A stretch of 64,000 nucleotides of DNA, taken from Streptomyces iakyrus. Lineage in GTDB: Bacteria > Actinomycetota > Actinomycetes > Streptomycetales > Streptomycetaceae. The notes under the pieces were generated by a model. It was given only the letters and a program-made list of their open reading frames with translations. It made no database searches and was not told the origin of the DNA. Positions within the stretch are counted from its first letter, which is position 1. The number at the start of each line of letters is the position of its first letter. Shown here one piece after another: positions 25,747 through 34,310 of the stretch. A program made the position numbers and the translations under genes. The DNA is taken from positions 248,001-312,000 of the forward strand of contig NZ_JNXI01000016.1 of the NCBI RefSeq assembly GCF_000717055.1. Reading direction: 5' to 3'.

Positions 25747-26979
25747 CTAGCGGAGGCCGTTGACCAGGGCTGCTGCTGTGAAGAGTTCTACGCCTACCGT
25801 GATGGCCGACTCGTCGACGTCGAAGTCGCCCTGGTGGAGGTCGCGCACGTGGCGTTCGCCGGGGGTGCGGACGCCCAAGCGGGCCATGGCGCCGGGGACG
25901 TGCTCCAGGTACCAGGAGAAGTCCTCGCCGCCGAGGCTCTGTTCGGTGCCCTCGACGGACTCGACGCCGCGCCGGGCGATCATGGCTTCGCGCAGCAGTT
26001 CGGTGATGCCGGGCTCGTTGACGACCGGCGGGACGCCGCGCACGTAGTTGATCTCCGACTTGGCGCGGTGGAGGTTGGCGACCTCGTCGATGGCCGCGAC
26101 CACGACGTCGGGGGCCTGCCGCCACGCCTCGAGGTCGAGGCAGCGCACCGTGCCGGAGAGCTCGGCGTGCTGCGGGATCACGTTCGGCGCGTGGCCCGAC
26201 TCGACGCGGCCCCAGGTGATGGCGAGCCCGCTGCGGCTGTCGAAGCGCCGGCCGACCAGCGCGGGCACGTCGGTGACGACGCGGGCCGCGGCGGTGACCA
26301 GGTCGGTCGTGAGGTGGGGGCGGGCGGTGTGGCCGCCCGGGCCGTCGAGGCCGATCTCCAGCCGGTCGCAGGCGGAGGTGATGGGACCCTCACGCAGCCC
26401 GATCTTCCCGGCGTCCACGCGCGGGTCGCAATGCACGGCGATGATCGCGCCGACGCCCTCCAGCGCCCCGCTCTTGATGGCGTCGGCGGCGCCGCCGGGC
26501 AGCACCTCCTCGGCGGGCTGGAAGATCAGCCGGACGGGGCGGGGCAGCGCGCCCTGCCGGTGCAGCTCGGCGAGGACCAGGCCGGCGCCCAGGACGACGG
26601 TGGTGTGCACGTCGTGGCCGCAGGCGTGCGCGCGGTCGGGCACGGTCGAGCGGTACGGGCACTCCGTCTTGGTGTCCGGGATGGGCAGGCCGTCGATGTC
26701 GGCCCGCAGGGCGAGCATGCTGGGTCCGCCGTCCCACTGCTCGCCCTCCACGCCGATGTCACAGACGAGTCCGGTCCCCACGGCGAGGACGCGCGGCTTG
26801 AGGCCGGCCCGCTCGAGCCGCTCCTTGATCGCGGCGGTCGTGCGGAACTCCTGGTTGCCGAGCTCCGGGTGCATGTGCATGTCGCGTCGGAACGCGATGA
26901 GCTCGGCCCGCAGAGCGTCGGGCAGCGCACCGGGGAGAACGGCTCCGCCGGGAAGATCGACCTCGGACTCCAGTGACAT
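25747..26979 (-). CDS. M20-family amidohydrolase
   Basis: A 410-residue zinc peptidase/aminoacylase of the M20D (hippurate hydrolase/IAA-amino-acid hydrolase) type. Signatures: RRDMHMHPELGNQEF, LRADIDGLPIPD, HACGHDVHTT (metal ligands), FQPAEEVLPGGA (catalytic Glu-Glu), a dimerisation domain around GGHTARPH, and the C-terminal GGEDFSWYLEHVPG. It should release an amino acid or acid from an N-acyl or amide substrate in the cytoplasm. ATG 26979 is chosen because AAAGGG precedes it; a GTG at 26991 lacks a site. No operon partner is apparent. Confidence 0.92.
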   Translation of the reverse strand: MSLESEVDLPGGAVLPGALPDALRAELIAFRRDMHMHPELGNQEFRTTAAIKERLERAGLKPRVLAVGTGLVCDIGVEGEQWDGGPSMLALRADIDGLPIPDTKTECPYRSTVPDRAHACGHDVHTTVVLGAGLVLAELHRQGALPRPVRLIFQPAEEVLPGGAADAIKSGALEGVGAIIAVHCDPRVDAGKIGLREGPITSACDRLEIGLDGPGGHTARPHLTTDLVTAAARVVTDVPALVGRRFDSRSGLAITWGRVESGHAPNVIPQHAELSGTVRCLDLEAWRQAPDVVVAAIDEVANLHRAKSEINYVRGVPPVVNEPGITELLREAMIARRGVESVEGTEQSLGGEDFSWYLEHVPGAMARLGVRTPGERHVRDLHQGDFDVDESAITVGVELFTAAALVNGLR

Positions 26980-27277
26980 CAGTGGCTTCACCCTTTGAAG
27001 GGTAGGGCGCCGAGGCGGTCGACCGACCCTGGATCAACAAAACTTCAACCCGAATGGGGAAGAAAATATGACCGCCGGGCGCATAGCTATCAGGTGAGAT
27101 GGGTAAACTGGCCTGCTTTTTGGGCCGGACCGGGCCGCCCACCTCCCGGAGTGTGACTTCGGCCACACCGGCGTCACGACTCCGGTATCCATCCATCCTC
27201 TCCACGGATACCACGCTCTGCGCGGCGAACACGGGCTCGTTCATCTGCCGGACGAGCGCCCCGCTAGTCTGCGCCCC

Positions 27278-28006
27278 GTGCGCGCCCCCGATTTCTTACG
27301 GTCCACGCAGTCCTCGTACGACGCCATCGCCGAGGCCTACGCCGCCGAGCATCCCGACAGCCTGGCCGGAAGACCGCTGGAGCGGGCCCTGCTGACGACC
27401 TTCGTGGAGCTGGTCCGGGAGCTCGGCCCGGCCGGGCCACCGGTCGCGGACGTCGGCAGCGGCCCGGGGTACGTGACGGCGCGGCTGCACGAGGCCGGGC
27501 TGCCGGTGTTCGGGGTCGACACCTCGCCCCGCATGGTGGCCCTGGCCCGCCGGGCGCACCCGGAGCTGCGCTTCCACGTCGGTTCCATGACGGCGCTGGA
27601 CCTGCCGGAGGAGACGCTGGGCGGCATCGTCGCGCTCTACTCGATCATCCATGTGCCGGACGACCACCTGCCGTCCGTCTTCGCCGGGTTCCGCAGGGTC
27701 CTGCTGCCGGGCGCGCCCGTGCTGCTCGGCTTCCAGTCCGGGGACGAGGACGGGCACCAGCACCTGGCCGAGCGCTACGGCCGGGAGATCTCGCTCGACT
27801 ACTACTGGCGCACTCCGGACACGGTCGCCGCGCACCTCGAAGCGGCGGGCCTGGAGATGTACGCCCGGGTCCTGCGCGCGCCCCAGGGCGAGGAGAGGAT
27901 GCCGCGCGCGTTCCTCCTGGCGCGCCGACCGGTGCCGGCGGGCGCGCCTGTCACGGACCAGGCGCCCGCAGCTCCGGTGCAGGTCACCGACGCAGCTTCC
28001 GGCTGA
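27278..28006 (+). CDS. Class I SAM-dependent methyltransferase with a TTA codon
   Basis: A 242-residue methyltransferase. Motif I is VADVGSGPGYVTARLHEAG, then FGVDTSPRMVALARR (motif II) and GGIVALYSIIHVPDD (post-II). The substrate is unknown. The C-terminal ~25 residues are an Ala/Pro/Val tail. Codon 7 (27296-27298) is TTA, the rare leucine codon read by the developmental bldA tRNA in Streptomyces, the only TTA codon I noticed in a well-supported gene here. GTG start with no clear ribosome-binding site, so possibly leaderless. It is divergent from the M20 gene across ~300 bp. Confidence 0.85.
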   Translation: MRAPDFLRSTQSSYDAIAEAYAAEHPDSLAGRPLERALLTTFVELVRELGPAGPPVADVGSGPGYVTARLHEAGLPVFGVDTSPRMVALARRAHPELRFHVGSMTALDLPEETLGGIVALYSIIHVPDDHLPSVFAGFRRVLLPGAPVLLGFQSGDEDGHQHLAERYGREISLDYYWRTPDTVAAHLEAAGLEMYARVLRAPQGEERMPRAFLLARRPVPAGAPVTDQAPAAPVQVTDAASG

Positions 28007-28296
28007 CCGCCGGCCACGGCACGACGCAGGCGAGCCGGCTCCGCATCCGCGGCCGCACGTGCCGGGCGGGACGGCGACCGGACGAATCCGCGCGACGCGA
28101 CCGGCCCCGGCCACGGCGACCGCGCGGCACCGGTGCGGGCAAGGCCGGGAACGCGGGCAGGTTTCGGTCTCGTCGGATCCGCTCGGCCCCCGGACGGCCA
28201 AGCCCCGGGGCGTTCACCGGGCCCGCACGGCGCCAGAGCCCGGCGTGCGGGCACCGGCCGCCCGTCGGCCGCTGTGACCGATCCGCCGGGCTCGCC

Positions 28297-29478
28297 TCAA
28301 CCCGCGGCCACCGCGCCGGCGGCCCCGGGCGTCGCGGCCGGGCCGGTCAGACCTGCCGGGCCCGGTGGGGCTGTGAAGCTCGCCGTGCCCGCCGATTCCG
28401 TGGGGTCGGCCGGCTTCGGTGTAGCCGTCGGAGACAGGCGGTGGACGTCCCGGGCCGTGCCCGTGACGCCGGACAGGAAGCCCTGGGCGCGGGGAGAGGC
28501 GTTCTCGGTCAGCCAGGCCGGGTCGATGTCGCAGACCGCCACGCGGACCTCCGTGCCGGACAGGGCGAGGGGCAGGGTGTGGACGACCGTGGAGGGGAAG
28601 CTGAGGATCGTGCGGCCGATGGGACCGCGGCGGGCGATCAGTTCCAGGGGCAGCTCGGGCCGGACGATCTCCAGGCCCGTCTCGACGGCGAGGCGGTGGA
28701 GCTTGTCGGTGCTCTCGCGGCGGTGGGCGAAGTAGCGCGTGGCGCCGTGGGTCTTCGCCAGGGCGCGTACGGCCTCAAGGTAGCGGCCGTCGTCCACCAC
28801 GCCGGTCTCCACCAGGGACGTGCCCACCATGTCGGCGCCCTTGGTGATGCGGGGCGGGCCGAAGCGGGCCCGGGTCCAGGCGAAGGTGTTGGCACCGACC
28901 GTGACCCCCGCCGGGGTCTCCTCCATCGGCATGGAGGAGAAGATCTCGATGCGGCGGCTGCCGGAGGGGGTCAGGCGGCGGCGGGCCGAGGCCGACACCG
29001 GCGCGAAGATCACGTCCCGGGGGCCGGGGCGGCCGCCCTTGCGGTGCCACCGCACCAGCCGCTCGCCCCGGGCCAGCTGCCCGACGAACTCCATGGTCGC
29101 CGTGCCGTCGTCGACGACGACCAGGTCACGGGCGTGGGTGATCGTCAGCAGCAGCTGGACGTAGCGGGAGAAGGGGTCCCCCAGGACGACGCGGCGTGCC
29201 CTGCGGAGCAGGCCGGTCAGGCCGCCGATGGTCTGGAAGGGCGCCAGGGGACCGCCACGCGCTTCCTCCCAGCGGACCTCATGCCCCTCGTCGCGGGCCA
29301 GGTCGGACATCCGCCGCAGCTGGCCGCGTGTCATCGGGTCGAGGGGCGACAGCACCACGAGGGTGAGCCCCACGCCGGGCGCGTGCGCGTGCGCCCACTC
29401 CAGCACGTTCAGCAGCTGTACCGGACTCTCGACGAAGGCGAGGGTGTGGGGGCCGGCGTTCCCGGCGCGGGGTCTCAT
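28297..29478 (-). CDS. Sialyltransferase-like glycosyltransferase
   Basis: A 393-residue protein. The first ~340 residues resemble bacterial sialyl/polysialyltransferase-like enzymes: LAFVESPVQLLNVLEWA at the N terminus (nucleotide-sugar binding side), VVLGDPFSRYVQLLL, DLVVVDDGTATMEF, and a second half with TRYFAHRRESTDKL and SFPSTVVHTLPLAL, the latter like the HP/S-x-x motifs that bind CMP. A ~45-residue Pro/Ala/Gly C-terminal tail follows. It is the last gene of the leftward DUF6716-neuA-neuB operon, 47 bp after neuB, so it likely polymerises or attaches the nonulosonic acid made by those genes. Specificity is inferred from context. Confidence 0.75.
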   Translation of the reverse strand: MRPRAGNAGPHTLAFVESPVQLLNVLEWAHAHAPGVGLTLVVLSPLDPMTRGQLRRMSDLARDEGHEVRWEEARGGPLAPFQTIGGLTGLLRRARRVVLGDPFSRYVQLLLTITHARDLVVVDDGTATMEFVGQLARGERLVRWHRKGGRPGPRDVIFAPVSASARRRLTPSGSRRIEIFSSMPMEETPAGVTVGANTFAWTRARFGPPRITKGADMVGTSLVETGVVDDGRYLEAVRALAKTHGATRYFAHRRESTDKLHRLAVETGLEIVRPELPLELIARRGPIGRTILSFPSTVVHTLPLALSGTEVRVAVCDIDPAWLTENASPRAQGFLSGVTGTARDVHRLSPTATPKPADPTESAGTASFTAPPGPAGLTGPAATPGAAGAVAAG

Positions 29479-29525
29479 CGGCGTAGGGCCGTCCCGTCGT
29501 AAGGGGGGTTGTGGGGGTGGTGCGT

Positions 29526-30464
29526 TCAGACGCCGACCGGCTCGCCCGCCGCCGTGGCGATCTCCGCCTCGGCGACCACGCCGGTGACGCGGCGCAGCTT
29601 CTTCATCGGGCCCAGCTCGGACTCGTAGACCTTCTTGACGCCGTCGCCGAGGGAGGCCTCGATGGTGCGGATGTCGCGGACGAGGCGGGTCAGGCCCTGC
29701 GGCTCGACGGAGGCGGCCTGGTCCGAGCCCCACATGGCGCGGTCGAGGGTGATGTGGCGCTCGACGAAGGTGGCGCCCAGGGCGACCGCGGCGAGGGTGG
29801 TCTGCAGGCCGGTCTCGTGGCCGGAGTAGCCGATCGGGACGTTCGGGAACTCCTGCTGGAGGGTGTTGATGACCCGCAGGTTGAGCTCCTCGGCCTTCGC
29901 CGGGTAGGTCGACGTGGCGTGGCACATGAGGATGTTGTCGGAGCCGAGGACCTCGACCGCGTGGCGGATCTGCTTCGGCGTCGACATGCCGGTGGAGAGG
30001 ATCACCGCGCGGCCGGTGGCGCGCAGGGCCTGCAGCAGCTCGTCGTCCGTGAGGGAGGCGGAGGCGACCTTGTGGGCGGGGACGTCGAACTTCTCCAGGA
30101 AGGCGACGGCCTCGGTGTCCCACGGGGAGGCGAACCAGTCGATGTTCTTGGACTTGCAGTAGTCGTCGATGGCGCGGTACTCGTCCTCGCCGAACTCCAC
30201 GCGGTGGCGGTAGTCGATGTAGGTCATCCGGCCCCAGGGCGTGTCGCGCTCGATGTCCCACTGGTCGCGCGGGGTGCAGATCTCCGGGGTGCGCTTCTGG
30301 AACTTGACGGCGTCGCAGCCGGCCTCGGCGGCGGCGTCGATCAGCTTGAAGGCGTTCTCCAGCTCGCCGTTGTGGTTGATGCCGATCTCGCCGCAGACGT
30401 AGACCGGGCGGCCGGGGCCGACCTCGCGCGAACCGAACCGGCGGATACGGGAGTTGGTGCTCAT
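29526..30464 (-). CDS. Nonulosonic acid synthase, NeuB-like
   Basis: A 312-residue (beta/alpha)8 synthase of the NeuB family, condensing phosphoenolpyruvate with a six-carbon sugar (mannose, ManNAc or its 6-phosphate) to a nine-carbon keto acid. Visible: VYVCGEIGINHNGELE, DAVKFQKRTPE, WFASPWDTEAVAFLE, LSTGMST, GYSGHETGLQTTLAAVALGA (split) and ERHITLDRAMWGSDQAAS with PEP/metal residues. Most NeuB proteins end in a SAF (antifreeze-like) domain of ~60 residues; here only ~25 residues follow the barrel, so that domain seems absent. Start 30464 (MSTNSRIRR). It is 13 bp downstream of the CMP-transferase gene. Confidence 0.9.
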   Translation of the reverse strand: MSTNSRIRRFGSREVGPGRPVYVCGEIGINHNGELENAFKLIDAAAEAGCDAVKFQKRTPEICTPRDQWDIERDTPWGRMTYIDYRHRVEFGEDEYRAIDDYCKSKNIDWFASPWDTEAVAFLEKFDVPAHKVASASLTDDELLQALRATGRAVILSTGMSTPKQIRHAVEVLGSDNILMCHATSTYPAKAEELNLRVINTLQQEFPNVPIGYSGHETGLQTTLAAVALGATFVERHITLDRAMWGSDQAASVEPQGLTRLVRDIRTIEASLGDGVKKVYESELGPMKKLRRVTGVVAEAEIATAAGEPVGV

Positions 30465-30477
30465 GGCAGAGATGTCC

Positions 30478-31743
30478 TTACTTGGTGAGGGAATCGAGAG
30501 AGGGGCCGAGGATCCAGCTGGCGATCTCTCGGATCGCGCCGTCGCCACCGGGGACGGTGGTGACCGCGCGTGCGGCGCCGCGCACGACGTCGTGGGCGCT
30601 CGCGACCGCCACGGGCCAGCCCACGAGGGCGAAGCACGGGAGGTCATTGACGTCGTTGCCGACGTAGAGCACGCGCTCCGGCGCGATGCCCTGCTCCTCG
30701 CACCACTGCTTCAGCGCGAGGTCCTTGCGGTCGATGCCGTGCAGGACCGGGAGCTTGAGCTTCCGGGCCCGGGCGGCGACCACAGGGTTCTGTTCCGTGG
30801 ACAGGATCAGCATCTTCAGGCCGCTCCTGCGGAGGGCCGCGATGCCGAGTCCGTCCCCGCGGTGCACGGAGACGAACTCCCGTCCGTCGGAGTCGACGAG
30901 CACCCGGTCGTCGGTCTGGGTGCCGTCGAAGTCGAGGACGACCGCGTCGATGTCGTCGGCGGTCGGGAGCGCGCCGGGCCGGTCCGCGTCGAAGAGCGGG
31001 GCGAGGGCCCGGGCGCGGGCGAGGTCGTGCGGGTCGTCGATCTCCAGCACGCGCGCGGGGTCCGTGCGGACGAGCTCGGTGCGGCCGAAGAAGCGGTGCT
31101 GGTGCTTGCGGAAGCCGGTCGCCTCCATGGCGTAGGCGGCGCCGGTCTCCAGCAGGTCCTGCGGGCGGTCCTGGCGGCGGGGCCGGAAGGACTTGTCGTG
31201 GTTGACGCCGTAGCCGCCGCCTATGGCCGCGTCGGCCTCGGCGACGCTGCCCGCGGCCACCTCGTCGTCGGCGTCGCGCCAGACGAACCCGTGGAAGGGC
31301 GCGACGGTGACGGCGGTGTCGGCGCCGTTCTCGACGATCGCGCCGGCGACCCCGTCGATGTCCTCGCGGACGATGAACGGGCTGGTGCACTGCACGAGCA
31401 GGACCACGTCCACGACCGCCCCGTGCAGGGCCTCGTGGGCGTCCATGGCGTGCAGGACGGCGGCCTCGGAGGTGGCGGTGTCGCCGGCGATGGCGGCGGG
31501 CCGCAGCACGACCTCGGCGCCGGCCTCCCGGGCGGCGGCCGCGATGGCCTGGTCGTCGGTGGAGACCACGACGTCAGTCACCAGCCGGGCCGTGCGGCAC
31601 TCGCGCACCGTCCGCGCCACCAGCGGGACGCCGCCGACGGGGAGGAGGTTCTTCGCGGGCACGCCCTTGGAGCCGCCGCGCGCGGGGATCACCGCGAGCA
31701 CGCGGCGCACGGAGGCGCCTTGGCCCGTTTCCGGTTGGGACAT
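30478..31743 (-). CDS. Bifunctional CMP-nonulosonate synthetase/HAD phosphatase
   Basis: A 421-residue fusion. Residues ~14-250 form a NeuA-type cytidylyltransferase: ARGGSKGVPAKN at 21-32, VVSTDDQAIA, LLVQCTSPF and a FRPRRQD segment. Residues ~262-415 form a KdsC-like HAD phosphatase: nucleophile Asp271 and acid/base Asp273 in VVLDFDGTQTDD, HRGDGLG, LILSTEQN, KDLALKQW and GNDVNDLP, all motifs intact. This would both dephosphorylate a nonulosonate-9-phosphate and activate the free acid with CTP. AAGGAG precedes ATG 31743. It is second in a leftward operon, 35 bp after the DUF6716-like gene. A phosphatase suggests the synthase works on a sugar 6-phosphate, as in Kdn pathways. Confidence 0.9.
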   Translation of the reverse strand: MSQPETGQGASVRRVLAVIPARGGSKGVPAKNLLPVGGVPLVARTVRECRTARLVTDVVVSTDDQAIAAAAREAGAEVVLRPAAIAGDTATSEAAVLHAMDAHEALHGAVVDVVLLVQCTSPFIVREDIDGVAGAIVENGADTAVTVAPFHGFVWRDADDEVAAGSVAEADAAIGGGYGVNHDKSFRPRRQDRPQDLLETGAAYAMEATGFRKHQHRFFGRTELVRTDPARVLEIDDPHDLARARALAPLFDADRPGALPTADDIDAVVLDFDGTQTDDRVLVDSDGREFVSVHRGDGLGIAALRRSGLKMLILSTEQNPVVAARARKLKLPVLHGIDRKDLALKQWCEEQGIAPERVLYVGNDVNDLPCFALVGWPVAVASAHDVVRGAARAVTTVPGGDGAIREIASWILGPSLDSLTK

Positions 31744-31778
31744 GGTGTCTACTCCTTGGGCAGGGGTGTCAGGGCGGC

Positions 31779-33125
31779 TCACAGCTCGCCCATCCGCCGG
31801 ATGACGGGCGCCACGCGCTGCACGCCGTGCCGGTAGGCGCCGCGCGCCGCCCGGCGCACGATCTGCCGGACCGGTCCGGGGTCCTTGTCGGCGGCGGGCG
31901 CGCCCGGCAGCGGGGCGCCGTCCGGGCCGAGGTGGTGGCGGGCGAGGATGCCGGGCAGATAGCCGGGCGCGGTGACGGGGGTGTAGTACGGGTCCAGCGG
32001 GGGCAGGCCGCCGGGCCGGTCGAGTAGCTCGGCGATGCGCTTCCGGGCCGCGTCGAAGGCGGAGTCGTAGGAGCCGTCCGCCGCGACGCCCTGGCGGGAG
32101 ACCCACTCCTCGTCGGGCACGGGCCGGTGCCCGGCGTCGAGCTGGTCCCAGGAGGCGAGGCAGCCGGAGCCCACGAAGTGGTGGTTGCCGAGCGACTCGC
32201 GGATGCCGAGGTCGGTCAGGACGACCGTGGGGATCCGTCGGTGCAGCGACTCCAGGGCGGCTGTGGAGCTGACCGTCACCAGCAGGTCGGTCCGGTCCAG
32301 GACCTCGCCCATGTTGCCGTACACCAGGCGGAAGTTGGCGGGCGGATCGAGGCGCTGCACCAGCTTCTGGTACGGCAGCTCCTCGATGTGGGTGGTGTGT
32401 TCGCCGGGCTTGGAGCGCAGCTTCAGCAGCACCTCGCGCTCGGGGTGGCGGCGGGCGTGCTGCACCAGCCGGTTCAGCAGGTACGTACGGTCCTTGCGGT
32501 TCTCCGGGACGGAGGGCTGGGCGGCGAAGACGACCGTGCAGGGGTCGTGCTCACCTTCGTACGGCGCACCGCCGAGGAAGGGCAGGGCCACCTCGGTCAC
32601 CGCCGAGGCGTCCGCGCCGACCCCTTCGTACACGGCCCGGAAACGGTCCGCGTCCTGGCGGGAGTTGGCGAGGACGAGGTCCGCGCCGTGCCGCAGCAGC
32701 AGGCCGTCGGCGAGCTTCTCGTAGACGACGCCGACGTAGCCGGTGACGACGACGGGCCGCGCGGTGCGGTCCTGCCAGGCGTGCTTCAGGCCGTGCAGCA
32801 TCGCCTGCACACCGCCGCCCACGAGGGAGAGGACCAGGAGGTCGTAGGACTCCTCGGCCATGGCGCGCAGGAACTCGACGGCGGTGACCTCCCGCAGCGA
32901 GTCGGCGCGCACGCCCACTTCCTCCAGCTGGCGCGGGGTGGGCGTCGCCCGGCCACGCAGCAGGAATCCGTCGAGGCGGGGGCGGACTTGCGCGCCCTCC
33001 CGCGGTGCGGTTTCCATGGACGGTCCCGGGGCGATGCGGTCCGCGGTCAGCGCACCCCATTTCCATCGGGTGTCTGAGTCCGCGAGGACCGCGATTCGCG
33101 GGCGCTTCGGTGTACTTACTGGCAC
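31779..33125 (-). CDS. DUF6716-like putative glycosyltransferase
   Basis: A 448-residue soluble protein; I recognise it only as the conserved actinomycete family labelled DUF6716. It opens IAVLADSDTRWKWGALTADRIA and has a GT-B-like two-lobe layout: DLLVLSLVGGGVQAMLHGL, VVTGYVGVVYEKLADGLLLRHGADLVLANS, a second lobe with TVVFAAQPSVPENRKDR and HPEREVLLKLRSKPGEH, and TDLLVTVSSTAALESLHR (quoted as separate short pieces), the last like the CDP-glycerol/sialyl transferase nucleotide-binding region. First gene of the leftward nonulosonate operon, GTG start 33125. It probably transfers or links polymer units; the activity is unproven. Confidence 0.72.
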   Translation of the reverse strand: MPVSTPKRPRIAVLADSDTRWKWGALTADRIAPGPSMETAPREGAQVRPRLDGFLLRGRATPTPRQLEEVGVRADSLREVTAVEFLRAMAEESYDLLVLSLVGGGVQAMLHGLKHAWQDRTARPVVVTGYVGVVYEKLADGLLLRHGADLVLANSRQDADRFRAVYEGVGADASAVTEVALPFLGGAPYEGEHDPCTVVFAAQPSVPENRKDRTYLLNRLVQHARRHPEREVLLKLRSKPGEHTTHIEELPYQKLVQRLDPPANFRLVYGNMGEVLDRTDLLVTVSSTAALESLHRRIPTVVLTDLGIRESLGNHHFVGSGCLASWDQLDAGHRPVPDEEWVSRQGVAADGSYDSAFDAARKRIAELLDRPGGLPPLDPYYTPVTAPGYLPGILARHHLGPDGAPLPGAPAADKDPGPVRQIVRRAARGAYRHGVQRVAPVIRRMGEL

Positions 33126-33323
33126 GTCGAAGACGCTAGGAAGCGAATCCTAGGTATGGCGGAACCGCGACTCAACGAAAAGTTAACAACAGCCCACCGA
33201 GAGCCGAACTGGCCTGCTGGAAGGCGGGAAGTACACGGGGTGCACCGTTCTGACACATGGAGTTCACCCGGTGTACCTTCATCGGAAAGTTCCACTGCCG
33301 GGCGGGCTCCTAACGTTTTGCGG

Positions 33324-34310
33324 GTGCCTAAGCTTTCCGTGATCGTGCCGTTCTACAACGTGCAGCAATATGCCCCGGACACCCTCAGAAGCCTTCGGTT
33401 GAACGCCGACCGCAATTTCGAGTTCATCCTGGTCGACGACCATTCGAAGGACGGAACTCCGGCCATTCTCGAACGAGCGGCCGAGGACCTTTCGGATGTC
33501 GCCCAGGTGCGGTACATCCGCCACGAGCAGAACGGTGGGCTCGCCACCGCCCGCAACACCGGTCTGGACGCGGCGCAGGGCGAGTACCTGACGTTCCTGG
33601 ACGGCGACGACTGGCTGGCCCCCGGCTACTTCGCCGAACTGGTGTCCGCGATGGACGAGTTGGGATGCGACTTCGTGCGCACCGACCACGTGCAGGCCAC
33701 CGCCCGGGCCCGTTCCGTGAGCAGGGTGCCGATCGGCAGGCGCTGGGAGGTGTTCAGCCCGCGCGAGGCGATCCTGCCGGCCCACCGCTCGACCTCGGTG
33801 GACTACGCCTACGCCTGGGCCGGCGCCTACCACCGCCGCCTGGTCGACAGGGGCCTGCTGCACTTCACCGACGGGCTGCGCACGGCCGAGGACCGGCCGT
33901 GGATCTGGAAGCTGCACCGGGAAGCGGAGTCGTTCGCCGTGGTGAGCCTGCTGGGCGTGTTCTACCGGCGCGGGGTGGCCTCGTCCCTGACGCAGATCGG
34001 CGACGTCCGCCAGCTCGACTTCATCCGCGCCTTCGACCAGGTGATCGAGGAGACGGCCGCGGACCGCGACGCCGACCGGCTGCTGCCGAAGGCGGTACGC
34101 ACCTACTGCGCGATCATCGCCCACCACCTCTCCAACGAGGAGAGGTTCGAACCGGCCGTGGCCAGGCAGCTGCGGTCGATGAGCGCGGCGGCCATCAAGC
34201 GCATGCCGCAGGACGCGCTCGCCGAGGCACTGGAGGCCATGGACATGGACCGCTCGTCCAAGCTGCGGCGGCTGCGGCGCCGGGTCACCCCGACGGGAGC
34301 GGCCGCCTGA
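33324..34310 (+). CDS. Family 2 glycosyltransferase
   Basis: A 328-residue GT2 (GT-A fold) glycosyltransferase. VPKLSVIVPFYNVQQYAP at the start, FEFILVDDHSKDGTP (first Asp pair), GGLATARNTGLDAAQGEY, and FLDGDDWLAP (the DxD metal motif). The C-terminal third (DFVRTDHVQATARAR onward) resembles transferases that add sugars or sugar phosphates to teichoic-type polymers. GTG 33324 places the conserved VSVIVPFYN at the N terminus; longer upstream starts would add ~55 unrelated residues. Its stop overlaps the next start by one base. It begins the rightward half of the divergent cell-wall locus. Confidence 0.88.
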   Translation: MPKLSVIVPFYNVQQYAPDTLRSLRLNADRNFEFILVDDHSKDGTPAILERAAEDLSDVAQVRYIRHEQNGGLATARNTGLDAAQGEYLTFLDGDDWLAPGYFAELVSAMDELGCDFVRTDHVQATARARSVSRVPIGRRWEVFSPREAILPAHRSTSVDYAYAWAGAYHRRLVDRGLLHFTDGLRTAEDRPWIWKLHREAESFAVVSLLGVFYRRGVASSLTQIGDVRQLDFIRAFDQVIEETAADRDADRLLPKAVRTYCAIIAHHLSNEERFEPAVARQLRSMSAAAIKRMPQDALAEALEAMDMDRSSKLRRLRRRVTPTGAAA

